Of a DNA stretch of 64,000 nucleotides, positions 43,592 to 52,494 are shown one piece after another. How positions within the stretch are numbered: position 1 is the first letter of the stretch; every line of letters starts with the position of its first letter. The stretch is taken from contig NZ_OPYN01000207.1 in assembly GCF_900277125.1 (NCBI RefSeq), forward strand, positions 332,852 to 396,851, in the 5' to 3' direction. The notes beneath the pieces were generated by a model. The model was not told the origin of the DNA and did not search any database. It saw only the letters and a program-made list of their open reading frames with translations. The position numbers were made by a program, and so were the translations under genes. This DNA is from Pseudomonas inefficax (GTDB lineage: Bacteria; Pseudomonadota; Gammaproteobacteria; Pseudomonadales; Pseudomonadaceae).

Positions 43592-44539
43592 ATGGACACC
43601 CTGCAAAACATGCGTGCATTCAGTTGCGTAGCCCAACTCGGCAGCTTTACCGCTGCCGCCGGGCAGCTGGATACGACCACCGCGAACGTGTCGCGGGCGG
43701 TCTCCAATCTGGAAGCCCATCTGCAAACAAGGCTGCTCAACCGTACCACCCGCCGCATTGCGCTGACCGAAGCCGGCAAGCGCTACCTGATGCGTTGCGA
43801 ACAGATTCTTACCTATGTCGAAGAAGCCGAGGCCGAGGCCAGCGACGCCCATGCCCGCCCGGCCGGGCAATTGAAGGTGCACTCGATGACCGGGGTCGGC
43901 CAGCACTTCGTGGTCGACGCCATCGCCCGCTACCGCGAATCGCACCCGGACGTGACCTTCGACCTGACCATGGCCAACCGCGTGCCCGACCTGCTCGACG
44001 AGGGCTATGACGTGTCCATCGTGCTGGCCACCGAACTGCCCGACTCGGGGTTCGTGTCCCAGCGCCTGGGCATCACCTACAGCATCGTCTGCGCCTCGCC
44101 TGCCTACATCGCCCGCCACGGCGTGGCGCACAAGCCTGCCGACCTGCTCAAGCACGCCTGCCTGCGCATGGTCAGCCCGGTGATCCCGTTGGAGAAATGG
44201 CTGTTCGACGGACCGGAAGGCCAGGAGATGGTCAACATCACCAGCTCGCCGTTCATGGTCAATACTGCCGATGCCATGAAGACTGCGATCCGCAGCGGCA
44301 TGGGCGTAGGCGTGTTGCCGATCTATTCGGCCATCGAAGGCCTGCGCGATGGCAGCCTGGTGCGGGTACTGCCCGAGTACCGCCTGCAGGAGCTGAACCT
44401 GTACGCCATCTACCCGTCGCGGCAGTACCTGGATGCCAAGATCAAGACCTGGGTGGAGTACCTGCGCAACTCGCTGCCAGAGATTCTGGCAGCCCATGAG
44501 GCGGACCTGAAAACCCATCAGGTGATGATCGCCAACTAA
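43592..44539 (+). CDS. LysR-type regulator divergent from the FUSC pump (AaeR-like)
   Basis: 315 residues. HTH at about 15-58 (GSFTAAAGQLDTTTANVSRAVSNLEAHLQTRLLNRTTRRIALTEAGKRYL), effector domain with the CrgA/AaeR-type layout. Transcribed away from the pump operon across a 191-bp shared control region, so most likely its activator in response to an aromatic compound. The effector is not known. Confidence 0.88.
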   Translation: MDTLQNMRAFSCVAQLGSFTAAAGQLDTTTANVSRAVSNLEAHLQTRLLNRTTRRIALTEAGKRYLMRCEQILTYVEEAEAEASDAHARPAGQLKVHSMTGVGQHFVVDAIARYRESHPDVTFDLTMANRVPDLLDEGYDVSIVLATELPDSGFVSQRLGITYSIVCASPAYIARHGVAHKPADLLKHACLRMVSPVIPLEKWLFDGPEGQEMVNITSSPFMVNTADAMKTAIRSGMGVGVLPIYSAIEGLRDGSLVRVLPEYRLQELNLYAIYPSRQYLDAKIKTWVEYLRNSLPEILAAHEADLKTHQVMIAN

Positions 44540-44586
44540 AAAGCTGCTGCATTGCGGGGGCGGACAATGGTAGGTTGCTAACCATT

Positions 44587-44682
44587 GCCGGCCTCTTCGC
44601 GGGTAAACCCGCTCCCACAGGTACACCACTGCCTTCCAGGCCTGTGCAATATCTGTGGGAGCGGGTTCACCCGCGAAGAAAC
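44587..44682. repeat. REP doublet, inward, 32-nt spacer
   Basis: Stem GCGGGTAAACCCGC / GCGGGTTCACCCGC, tails 32 nt apart, spacer starts TACACCAC and has CTGTG at 21-25. Between the LysR gene and the reductase gene. Confidence 0.9.
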
Positions 44683-44718
44683 CACCACCGCCCCACTGCC
44701 TTGCAGAGAAGTTGCCCG

Positions 44719-45693
44719 ATGAAAAAGACCGTCCTGGCCTTCAGCCGTATCACCCCGGCCATGGCCGAGCGCCTGCAGCAAGACTTCAACCTGATCCTGC
44801 CCAACCCCAAGCTGGGCGACATCAGCGCCCAGTTCAACGCAGCCCTGCCCGAGGCCCACGGCCTGATCGGCGTCGGCCGCAAGCTCGGCCGGGCGCAGCT
44901 GGAAGGCGCGGCCAGGCTGGAGGTGGTGTCCAGCGTTTCGGTCGGCTACGACAACTACGACCTGGACTACTTCAACGAACGCGGCATCGCCCTGACCAAC
45001 ACCCCCGACGTGCTGACCGAAAGCACCGCCGACCTGGGCTTTTCGCTGATCATGGGCTGCGCCCGCCGCACCGCCGAGCTGGATGCCTGGACCAAGGCCG
45101 GCAACTGGCAAGCTACCGTAGGCCCGGCGCACTTCGGCAGCGATGTGCACGGCAAGACCCTGGGCATCGTCGGCATGGGCAACATCGGTGCCGCAATTGC
45201 CCGCCGTGGCCGATTCGGTTTCAACATGCAGGTGATCTATTCCGGCAACAGCCGCAAGAGCGCGCTGGAGCAAGAGCTGGGCGCGCAGTTCCGTAGCCTG
45301 GAACAACTGCTGGCCGAAGCCGACTTTGTCTGCATCGTGGTGCCGTTGTCCGATGCCACCCGCAAGCTGATCGGTGCGCGTGAGTTGCAACTGATGAAGC
45401 CGAGCGCGTTCCTGATCAACATCGCCCGCGGGCCGGTGGTGGACGAGGCGGCGCTGATCGAGGCACTGCAGAGCGGCACCATTCGCGGTGCGGGCCTTGA
45501 TGTGTACGAGAAAGAGCCGCTGAGCGATTCGCCGCTGTTCAAGCTGCCCAATGCCCTGACCTTGCCGCACGTTGGCTCGGCCACTGCCGAAACCCGCGAG
45601 GCCATGGCCAACCGGGCAATCGACAACCTGCGCGCGGCGCTGCTGGGTGAGCGGCCGCGGGACCTGGTGAACCCGCAGGTGTGGAAGGGCTGA
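44719..45693 (+). CDS. ghrB: 2-hydroxyacid dehydrogenase (2-ketogluconate/glyoxylate reductase type)
   Basis: 324 residues starting MKKTVLAFSRITPAMAERL. D-isomer 2-hydroxyacid dehydrogenase: NAD(P) motif GIVGMGNIGAAIARR, catalytic Arg in NIARGPVVDE, Glu in YEKEPL and His in LPHVGSAT. Closest functional type is GhrB/TkrA (glyoxylate, hydroxypyruvate, 2-ketogluconate). The longer frame upstream runs through REP sequence and is rejected. The exact substrate is not determinable here. Confidence 0.8.
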   Translation: MKKTVLAFSRITPAMAERLQQDFNLILPNPKLGDISAQFNAALPEAHGLIGVGRKLGRAQLEGAARLEVVSSVSVGYDNYDLDYFNERGIALTNTPDVLTESTADLGFSLIMGCARRTAELDAWTKAGNWQATVGPAHFGSDVHGKTLGIVGMGNIGAAIARRGRFGFNMQVIYSGNSRKSALEQELGAQFRSLEQLLAEADFVCIVVPLSDATRKLIGARELQLMKPSAFLINIARGPVVDEAALIEALQSGTIRGAGLDVYEKEPLSDSPLFKLPNALTLPHVGSATAETREAMANRAIDNLRAALLGERPRDLVNPQVWKG

Positions 45694-45708
45694 TAGCCCC
45701 GTGCTGCC

Positions 45709-45815
45709 TGCCTGGCCCTTTCGCGGGCTCGCCCGCTCCCACAGGTACACCACCGCCCTGAAGGCCTGTGCAGTACTTGTGGGAGCGGGCGAGCCCGCGA
45801 AAGGGCCGGCACAGG
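45709..45815. repeat. REP doublet, inward, 32-nt spacer
   Basis: Stem GCGGGCTCGCCCGC / GCGGGCGAGCCCGC (exact inverse), tails 32 nt apart, spacer begins TACACCAC as in the copy at 44587 and has CTGTG at 21-25. Lies between convergent genes. Confidence 0.92.
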
Positions 45816-45826
45816 CAACCCATCAC

Positions 45827-46729
45827 CTATTTGGCCACCACAACACCCCCAGCCAACTTGACTCTGGGCTTGCGAAACACCAGCACATTCCCCGCCATCA
45901 CCGCCACCAGCCCCAACAAAGCCGGCGCCGTCCACTGATATCCCTCGGCCACCGCCGACACATTCAGCGCCACCAACGGGAACAGCACCGTGCAGTACGC
46001 TGCCCGCTCCGGCCCCATGCGCCCGACCAGGGTCAGGTAGGCGGTAAAGGCGATCACCGAGCCCGGCACCACCAGGTACAGCAACGAGCCGATATACCGT
46101 ACGTTCCATTCCATGCTGAACGGCACCCCGCTGACCACGCAGAACACCGCCAGCATCACCGCCCCGTAGACCATGCCCCAGGCATTGGTGGTCATGGGTT
46201 TGAGCCCAGCCTTCTGCTGCATGCTCGACAGCATGTTGCCGGCCGAGAAGCACAGCGTGCCGAGCAGGGCCAGGCCGAGGCCGTACAGGGTTTCGCGGCT
46301 GGCCGCATGGTGCGCCAGCTCCGGCCAGAACAGCAGGCCCAGGCCAAGTAACCCCAGGGCGCCACCACCAAGCACATTGCCGGCGATCTTCTGGCCGAAG
46401 AAGATCCGCGCGTTGAGCGCGTTCCACAGGGTGGCGGTGGAGAACACCACGGCGATCAGGCCGCTGGCAATCCACTGGCTGGCGCTGAGGAAGCAGATGA
46501 AGTTGACGCAGAACAGGCACAGGCCCTGGGCTAGGCAAATCTGGTGGCCACGCCGGTTCATCGGCTGCAGGCGGCGAGTGAGCAGCAGGAAGGCGAACAG
46601 GATCAGCCCGGCCAGGGCGAAGCGGTAGACAATCGAGACCGGAATGGCGACCACGCCCAGCTGGAGTTTCAGGGCGATCCAGGTAGTGCCCCAGATCAGG
46701 ACGGTGAGCAGGTAGAGTGACAGGTTCAT
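45827..46729 (-). CDS. EamA/DMT-family transporter
   Basis: 300 residues with ten predicted membrane helices in two EamA repeats (LYLLTVLIWGTTWIALKLQ starts the first; NAWGMVYGAVMLAVFCVV the second). Drug/metabolite exporter superfamily, inner membrane, substrate unknown. Divergent from the AraC-type regulator at 46994, which may control it. Confidence 0.88.
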   Translation of the reverse strand: MNLSLYLLTVLIWGTTWIALKLQLGVVAIPVSIVYRFALAGLILFAFLLLTRRLQPMNRRGHQICLAQGLCLFCVNFICFLSASQWIASGLIAVVFSTATLWNALNARIFFGQKIAGNVLGGGALGLLGLGLLFWPELAHHAASRETLYGLGLALLGTLCFSAGNMLSSMQQKAGLKPMTTNAWGMVYGAVMLAVFCVVSGVPFSMEWNVRYIGSLLYLVVPGSVIAFTAYLTLVGRMGPERAAYCTVLFPLVALNVSAVAEGYQWTAPALLGLVAVMAGNVLVFRKPRVKLAGGVVVAK

Positions 46730-46765
46730 GGCGGCGGTTCCTTGGGCCTTTCAAGATCGGTGCCC

Positions 46766-46873
46766 GGCGCTTCGCGGCTAAAGCCGCTCCCACAGGGACC
46801 GTGCTGCTCTCGAGGCTGGCGCGGTCCCTGTGGGAGCGGGTTCACCCGCGAATCGAGGGCGCAGCCCTCGCCG
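46766..46873. repeat. REP doublet, inward, 32-nt spacer
   Basis: Left stem GCGGCTAAAGCCGC and right stem GCGGGTTCACCCGC are of different sub-types, tails 32 nt apart. The right end continues into CGAGGGC-gca-GCCCTCG, like the hairpin after algA. It occupies the divergent promoter gap of the transporter and the AraC gene. Confidence 0.85.
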
Positions 46874-46993
46874 AGGCATTTCAGTGTTCTCCTGTCGAAC
46901 ACCCACGCGCTTGCACAAACTTGCGCATTTGTCCTGCCGGTGGCTGTAAGCCTGCCCAAGGCGCAGTAGGATGGCTGGCAAGAGGAACCGCCC

Positions 46994-47869
46994 ATGACCC
47001 CACTTACCCAGCTGCAAGTGTTCAACGCCATGCACGCCTCGCCCCATGCCCGCCTGGAGCTGAGCGCGCACCTGGGCGACGGGCTGGCGGCAGCGTTGTG
47101 GAGCAACCGCGACGATGCCCGCGATTACCAGGCACCGAGCCATCACACCCTGTCGTGCTACATCGCCGACGGCACCGGCACCTTTCGCCGCCAGCGCCCC
47201 GGCGACAAAGGGGCACCCGACAAGCTGTGCGTGATGCCGGCCGGGCATGAATCGAACTGGGTGGTCAATGGCGCGATCCGCCTGGCACACCTGTATGTCA
47301 GCGAGGCCCAATTTGCCTTGGGCTGTGTTCGCCTGCTCGACCGTGAACCGCGTGAGCTGCAACTGCAGGAAGCGACCTTTCTCGATGACCCGCAGCAGGC
47401 CAAGCGCTTTCGCCAGCTGATAACTCTGGACTGGGACGAACCTGGCGAACGCTTGCTGGCCAGCAGCCTGGCGCACGATATCGTCGACCATGCGCTACTC
47501 AACCAGGTCGGGCTGCGCCAGGGCCTGCGCCTGAAAGGCGGGCTGGCTCCGAGCCTGCGCCGGCAAATGGTCGACTACATCGAAGCGCACCTTGACCAGC
47601 CCATTACCCTGGGTGAACTGGCCGTGCGCTGCAACCTGTCCGAATACCACTTTGCGCGCATGTTCCGCGCCAGTTTCGGGCTGCCGCCGCATCAATATCT
47701 GCTGGCCCGGCGGCTACATCGGGCTTGCCAGCTGTTGCGGTTGGGGGTGATGCCGCTGGGGGATATTGCCCTGTCGTGCGGGTTTGCCAGTGCCAGCCAT
47801 TTCAGCAACCGGTTCCGCCTAGCGGTCGGTGCAACGCCGGGCGAATACCGTAGTGCTTTCTGTTCGTGA
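46994..47869 (+). CDS. AraC-family transcriptional regulator
   Basis: 291 residues. The C-terminal double HTH starts near residue 190 (YIEAHLDQPITLGELAVRCNLSEYHFARMFRASFGLPPHQYLLARRL); the N-terminal effector domain is cupin-like. AGAGGAA precedes the ATG. Divergent from the EamA transporter; whether it regulates it is inferred from position only. Confidence 0.88.
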   Translation: MTPLTQLQVFNAMHASPHARLELSAHLGDGLAAALWSNRDDARDYQAPSHHTLSCYIADGTGTFRRQRPGDKGAPDKLCVMPAGHESNWVVNGAIRLAHLYVSEAQFALGCVRLLDREPRELQLQEATFLDDPQQAKRFRQLITLDWDEPGERLLASSLAHDIVDHALLNQVGLRQGLRLKGGLAPSLRRQMVDYIEAHLDQPITLGELAVRCNLSEYHFARMFRASFGLPPHQYLLARRLHRACQLLRLGVMPLGDIALSCGFASASHFSNRFRLAVGATPGEYRSAFCS

Positions 47870-47873
47870 TATT

Positions 47874-47980
47874 GGGGCCGCTTTGCGGCCCTTCGCGGGC
47901 ACGCCCGCTCCCACAGTGACCGCGGCGCTGCCCATACTTGTGGGAGCGGGCGTGCCCGCGAAGGGCTGCAAAGCAGCCCC
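47874..47980. repeat. Composite REP doublet, inward, 21-nt spacer
   Basis: Outer stems GGGGCCGC-ttt-GCGGCCC and GGGCTGC-aaa-GCAGCCC belong to the CTCCTACAGG class, inner stems GCGGGC-acg-CCCGC and tails CTCCCACAGT / TGTGGGAG to the other class. It looks like a hybrid of both. Between convergent araC-type gene and TonB receptor gene. Confidence 0.8.
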
Positions 47981-47986
47981 AAATGC

Positions 47987-50389
47987 CTAGAACTCGAAGG
48001 TACTGGACAAGCTCACCTGCCGCGCATCACCAATGGCCACAAAGTACTGGTTCACCGCCGAGCTGTAGTAGACCTTATCGAACAGGTTCTTCACGTTCAG
48101 CTGCAACAGCACCTTGTGCTCGTCGAGCCTGGTCTCGTAGCTGGCAAAGGCATCGGCCACGGTATAGGACGGCAGGTCGAAGGTGTTGGTCGGGTTGCCA
48201 GCGCGCTCGCCCACGTACCGCGCCCCCGCGCCAATGCGCAGGCGATCGCCGCCGAACAGGCTGCCATAGTCATACACCGCCGACAGCGAACCACTGTGGC
48301 GGGCCACGTTCTGCAGGCGGTTGCCCTTGAGGTCCGGGTCCTTGGTCACTTGCGCATCGGTGAAGGCGTAGCTGCCGATCAGGCTCCAGCGCTCACTCAA
48401 CTGGCCGGTCAGGTCCAGCTCGACGCCGCGTGAACGCACCGCGCCGGCGTTGCGGTAGATGATTGTCCCGGGTTGGCTGTCGCCGTCGGCCACCAGTACG
48501 TTGCGCTTGTCGATGTCGAACAGTGCCAAGGTGCCGGTCAACGCGCCTGGCATGTCGAGCTTGGCGCCCAGCTCCCACGACTTGCCTTCCTCCGGGGCAA
48601 AGCTGCCGTCGAGGGTCTGGGTACGGCCGCCACCAATGCTCAAGGGAGCAATCGTCGAGTTGGGCTTGAACGATTCGCTGTAGCTGGCATAGAGCGACAG
48701 CTGTTCGTCTACCTTGTAGACCACACCGGCATGCGGTACCCAGCTCTGGCCGCCGGTGTCGGTGTTGACCAGGAACGGCCGGCCGCGCCCGGCCCACTGG
48801 TCGTATTGCTGGAAGCGTGCGCCAGCCACCAGGATCCAGTGGTCGTCCAGGTGCAGGGCATCCTGAAAGAACAGCGAGTCGGTCCGCAGCTTGTCGGTCT
48901 GGTCACTGTCGCTGGCCTTCACGTTGGTACCTTCCACTTCCTGGCCATAGACGGGGCTCACATAGCTGAAGGTGGATCGGGGCGTCTGCCGGATCAGGTC
49001 CCCACGAAAGACCTTGCGGTCTTCATGATCGACACCGAACAGCAGGTCGTTCTGCATCCCGGCCAGTTCCACATTGCCGGCCAGGCTCAGGGTGGCGAAC
49101 TGGTCACGACTCATGGCGTTGTGGGTGCCATCGATACTGCGCGACAGCGTGCCGCTTTTTTCATTCGCGCCGGTCACCCGCACCTGGCTGGCATCATAGG
49201 TTTCGCGGTTGAAGCTGTAGCCGAAGTGCAGCTTCCAGTCATCGGCCAGCTGGTGATCGACTTCCAGACGGTACAGGTCGGAACGCCCTTCCATGTCGTT
49301 GAAGGGCTCGTCCAGGCGCCGCGTGGCAGGGATGTCCAGCGGGTGGCCGTTGCTGCCGAACGCAGTACCACGGTCGAAGGGGTAGAGAAACTCGCGGTGC
49401 TCATAGGCCAGTACTACCTGGGTGTCTTCACCCAGCCAGGCCAGCGACGGCGCCACCAGAGACTCACGGTGCACGCCGTAGTTGCGCCAGTAATCTTCAT
49501 CTTCGTGGTCGACGATCAGGCGATAAGCCAAGTTGCTGTCGCCCAGCGCGCCGGTACTGTCGAAGCCGCCACCGCTGCCGTTCTTGCCGCTGCCGTAGGT
49601 GGACCCGCGCACGGTCAGGGCGTTGTACTGTTCGAGTTGCGGGCGCTTGCTGACCACGTTGATCACCCCGCCCGGGTCCTGGATGCCGTATAGCAGCGAG
49701 GCCGGGCCCTTGAGTACTTCGACCCGCTCGGTGCTGGCGTTGAGGCTGCGGCCCTGCACGATGGGCATGCCATCGCGCATGATCGAGCCGTCGCGGTTGT
49801 CGCCGAAGCCGCGCTTCATCACCGTGTCGGAGGTGCCACCGAAATTGTTGCCCTGGGTGATGCCGCTGACATTGGCCAGGGCGTCATCGAGGTTGCGGGG
49901 GGCCTGGTCACGGATGACCTGGGCCGGTACCACGTTGATGGCCTGGGGGATGTCCTGGCTAGGGCCCTGCCCGCGCATGATCGAGGCGATAGCCGGTGGC
50001 TGGTAGCTGTGGTCGTCCAGTTGCGAGGTCACGGTGATGGCCTGCAGGTTGAGGGCACCGGAGGTGTCCACCGCTTCGAGGGTGAAGGTGCGTGCATCGA
50101 CGCGGCGCCAGGCCAGCCCGGTAGTGCCCAGCAGCTGTTGCAAGGCGTGTTCGGCGCTGAACCTGCCGTTCAGCGCCGGCGCCTGCTGGCCGGGAAGTTC
50201 CAAGGTGTAGACGACGCTCTGGCCTGTGGTGCGGCTGAAGGCATCGAGTGCCTGCGCCAAGGGTTGCGCCGGCTGGGCGAAGGTGTACGCCTGCTGTTGC
50301 TCCGCGGCGCAGGCCAAGGGGGCAAGAGTAAATGCCGGGAGCGCGCAAAGGCCGAGCCAGAGAGGGACGCAACGCGGGGTGAACTTCAT
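47987..50389 (-). CDS. TonB-dependent siderophore receptor with signalling domain
   Basis: 800 residues from the ATG at 50389. Signal peptide to about 31 (ACAA), then an STN signalling domain (about 40-110), a plug (about 140-260, DNRDGSIMRDGMPIV) and a 22-strand barrel ending in VSLSSTFEF with terminal Phe. The STN domain talks to the FecR protein encoded upstream, which controls the ECF sigma factor (FecA/FpvA logic). Likely imports a ferric hydroxamate or other siderophore; ligand unknown. The long frame upstream runs through REP sequence. Confidence 0.92.
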   Translation of the reverse strand: MKFTPRCVPLWLGLCALPAFTLAPLACAAEQQQAYTFAQPAQPLAQALDAFSRTTGQSVVYTLELPGQQAPALNGRFSAEHALQQLLGTTGLAWRRVDARTFTLEAVDTSGALNLQAITVTSQLDDHSYQPPAIASIMRGQGPSQDIPQAINVVPAQVIRDQAPRNLDDALANVSGITQGNNFGGTSDTVMKRGFGDNRDGSIMRDGMPIVQGRSLNASTERVEVLKGPASLLYGIQDPGGVINVVSKRPQLEQYNALTVRGSTYGSGKNGSGGGFDSTGALGDSNLAYRLIVDHEDEDYWRNYGVHRESLVAPSLAWLGEDTQVVLAYEHREFLYPFDRGTAFGSNGHPLDIPATRRLDEPFNDMEGRSDLYRLEVDHQLADDWKLHFGYSFNRETYDASQVRVTGANEKSGTLSRSIDGTHNAMSRDQFATLSLAGNVELAGMQNDLLFGVDHEDRKVFRGDLIRQTPRSTFSYVSPVYGQEVEGTNVKASDSDQTDKLRTDSLFFQDALHLDDHWILVAGARFQQYDQWAGRGRPFLVNTDTGGQSWVPHAGVVYKVDEQLSLYASYSESFKPNSTIAPLSIGGGRTQTLDGSFAPEEGKSWELGAKLDMPGALTGTLALFDIDKRNVLVADGDSQPGTIIYRNAGAVRSRGVELDLTGQLSERWSLIGSYAFTDAQVTKDPDLKGNRLQNVARHSGSLSAVYDYGSLFGGDRLRIGAGARYVGERAGNPTNTFDLPSYTVADAFASYETRLDEHKVLLQLNVKNLFDKVYYSSAVNQYFVAIGDARQVSLSSTFEF

Positions 50390-50494
50390 GGACGCTGACC
50401 TGTGAGAGGGATATGACTGCGAATGAATCGCACTTCCACTCATTACACGGATGCCACGTTCTGTTACCTCACCCGCTATCTGAAAATATTTTTG
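50390..50494 (-). promoter_or_regulatory. Probable ECF-sigma promoter region of the TonB receptor gene
   Basis: About 105 bp between the REP doublet and the receptor start. The receptor is set apart from fecR by the REP and should have its own promoter used by the adjacent ECF sigma factor. GGTAAC followed by CCGT on the minus strand (about 50450-50470) is a weak candidate. Confidence 0.3.
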
Positions 50495-50604
50495 CCTGTG
50501 CGGGCCTCTTCGCGGGTGAACCCGCTCCCACAGGCACTGCACAGGATTTGAAACTTGCGCCCTTCCTGTGGGAGCGGGCAAGCCCGCGAAGAGGCCGGCA
50601 CAGG
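50495..50604. repeat. REP doublet, inward, 32-nt spacer
   Basis: Stem GCGGGTGAACCCGC / GCGGGCAAGCCCGC, tails 32 nt apart. The spacer here lacks the CTGTG at 21-25. Separates fecR from the receptor gene within the iron operon. Confidence 0.88.
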
Positions 50605-50607
50605 CGA

Positions 50608-51591
50608 CTACCTGATGACAGTCAACCGCCCCAGCACAGTCTGCCGCGAAAAGCCCATCACCTTGCCCAGCGAATCCAGCGCCAGCATCGGCTCGGCCAC
50701 GGGGAAACTGCCACTGACCTTGCGCTGCCCCAGTTCACCATCAAGCAACAGGATGCGCCCCGGGTAATAACGCCCCAGGTCCTCGATCACCTGCGCCAGC
50801 GGCACCTGGTAGTAATTCAGCCAGCCCTGGCGCCATGCCAGGCGGTTGTCGCTGTCCACCGCCAGGGTGTCGCCAACTCGGCCGGTAGCGTAGGCCACCT
50901 GCTGGTTGGCCGTCAGTTCACGCGCTGCGGCGCCCGGTGCCGGGCTCACCGCCACCCGCCCGCTGCGCACCGTGACCTGGGCGCCCTCGCCCCGCTCGCG
51001 CACCTCGAACTGAGTGCCAAGCACGCGCACCTCGCCGCCGGCAGCTTCCACCACGAACGGGGCGCCGGTATGCGTGACCTGGAAGAACGCCGCGCCATGC
51101 AACAACCGCACGCGGCGCTCGCCCTGCACAAAATCGACTGTAATCGCGCTCCCTGCATCCAGCGTCACCTGTGACTGGTCGGCCAAGGTCACCTGGCGAA
51201 CTTGATCAGCACTGCTGTAGTCGGCCTGCAGGTCCTGCAGCCACAGGCCCGGGCGCCAACCACCGGCAACGCCCACGGCCAGCACCAGGCAGGCAGCCAT
51301 CGCCAACGCCGCGACCCGTTGCCGCCAGGGGCGCCCGGCCGGCGGCCTGGCCATCGCATCCAGGTAACGTTGCAGCTTTGCCTGTTCTTCAGCGGCCAGG
51401 CGCGCCGCCGGGGCGGCGCTGTTCTGCCACAGCGCCTGGGCCTGGGCGTAGGCCTCACGGTGCCCAGGGTCGGCCAGCAGCCAACGCTTGAACGCCGTGC
51501 CCTCGGCTTGCGCAGGCTGCTCGTTGATGCGGCTGAGCCATTGCAGTGCAGCCCGGGACTGCGCCTCGGTGATCGGCGGTAAACAGCTCAT
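50608..51591 (-). CDS. FecR-family anti-sigma regulator
   Basis: 327 residues. N-terminal cytoplasmic sigma-binding domain (about 10-80, with AALQWLSRINEQ and WLLADPGHREAYAQAQALW), membrane helix (about 105-125, VAALAMAACLVLAVGVAGGW), periplasmic FecR domain and a C-terminal STN-like interaction domain. Transmits the occupied state of the TonB receptor to the sigma factor. Start codon overlaps the sigma stop (ATGA), so coupled. The longer frame is rejected because it enters the sigma gene. Confidence 0.92.
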   Translation of the reverse strand: MSCLPPITEAQSRAALQWLSRINEQPAQAEGTAFKRWLLADPGHREAYAQAQALWQNSAAPAARLAAEEQAKLQRYLDAMARPPAGRPWRQRVAALAMAACLVLAVGVAGGWRPGLWLQDLQADYSSADQVRQVTLADQSQVTLDAGSAITVDFVQGERRVRLLHGAAFFQVTHTGAPFVVEAAGGEVRVLGTQFEVRERGEGAQVTVRSGRVAVSPAPGAAARELTANQQVAYATGRVGDTLAVDSDNRLAWRQGWLNYYQVPLAQVIEDLGRYYPGRILLLDGELGQRKVSGSFPVAEPMLALDSLGKVMGFSRQTVLGRLTVIR

Positions 51592-52163
51592 CGACGGGCA
51601 CTCCCTGGCCGGCGTGGGGTGGACGCGGGCTCGGCAACACTCGCCTTGCACGCTTCGAGGGCGCGCATCATATGCTTTTCCACAGCACTCTGGGACAGTT
51701 GCATGGCCTTGGCGATCTCGCCGTACTTGCAGCCGTGGATACGGTTGAGCAGGAAGATCTGCCGGGTGCGCTCGGGCAAGGCGCGCAAGGCAGCGTCGAT
51801 GCGCTGCAAGTCGTGATCAACCTCCACGGCCTGCTCCGGGGCCTGGGCCATGGCCACCTCATCCAGCGGCAGCACAGCTTCGGCCACGCGTTCGCGGCTA
51901 CCCTCGCTGCGCAGGTGGTCGATGGCCAGGTTGCCGGCGCAACGCAGCAGGTAGGTATCCAGCGCCTCGACCTTGACCTCGGGCCGACGCCAGAAGCGCA
52001 GGAACAGTTCCTGGACCAGGTCCGATGCCGTGGCGCGGCAGCCGACCCGGCGGCTCACCAGCGCCTCCATGCGCGCCCGCTGGGCCTGGAACACCTGGAC
52101 GAAGCGCGCACGCCCGCCGCCGCTTTCGGCATCCACCTCGGTCATGTCGCCCGGCTCGCTCAC
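51588..52163 (-). CDS. FecI-type ECF RNA polymerase sigma factor
   Basis: 191 residues from a GTG (an ATG six codons later, 52145, is an alternative). Region 2 with DLVQELFLRFWRRPEV and region 4 with HGCKYGEIAKAMQLSQSAVEKHMMRALEACK. It directs transcription of the cognate TonB receptor gene when released by FecR. Lies directly after DUF3325 in a Fur-box-headed unit, which is how its expression would become iron-regulated. Confidence 0.92.
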   Translation of the reverse strand: MSEPGDMTEVDAESGGGRARFVQVFQAQRARMEALVSRRVGCRATASDLVQELFLRFWRRPEVKVEALDTYLLRCAGNLAIDHLRSEGSRERVAEAVLPLDEVAMAQAPEQAVEVDHDLQRIDAALRALPERTRQIFLLNRIHGCKYGEIAKAMQLSQSAVEKHMMRALEACKASVAEPASTPRRPGSARR

Positions 52164-52167
52164 CGGC

Positions 52168-52494
52168 TCACTCGGAGAACACGGCCAGTAACGGCCCCAG
52201 CACCACGCTGGCGGCGGCCAGGCCCAGCAACAGGCGGGGCTGGTATGGCAGGCCGAACACCCACAGGGTCACCCCGGCCATCAACACTGCGGTCCACTCC
52301 ACCAGGCCATGGGCCCAGCCACGCAGGTGCACGCTCAGCACCAGCGACAGCACCAGCAGCAGCCAGCCCGCGCCGCGCAACAGGCGCAACTGCCCGGGGC
52401 GCGGCTTGCGCCCGAGCAGGTCGACAAAGTGTTTCTCCATGGCCAGGCACAGGGCAACGAAGCCGGCGTAAGCGATCAATGCATTACCCAGCAT
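52168..52494 (-). CDS. DUF3325 membrane protein
   Basis: 108 residues, three to four hydrophobic helices, starting MLGNALIAYAGFVALCLAMEKH. DUF3325 proteins occur in siderophore-uptake clusters next to PepSY membrane proteins. The exact role is unknown. Overlaps the PepSY gene stop by 1 bp and ends 4 bp before the sigma gene. Confidence 0.85.
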   Translation of the reverse strand: MLGNALIAYAGFVALCLAMEKHFVDLLGRKPRPGQLRLLRGAGWLLLVLSLVLSVHLRGWAHGLVEWTAVLMAGVTLWVFGLPYQPRLLLGLAAASVVLGPLLAVFSE

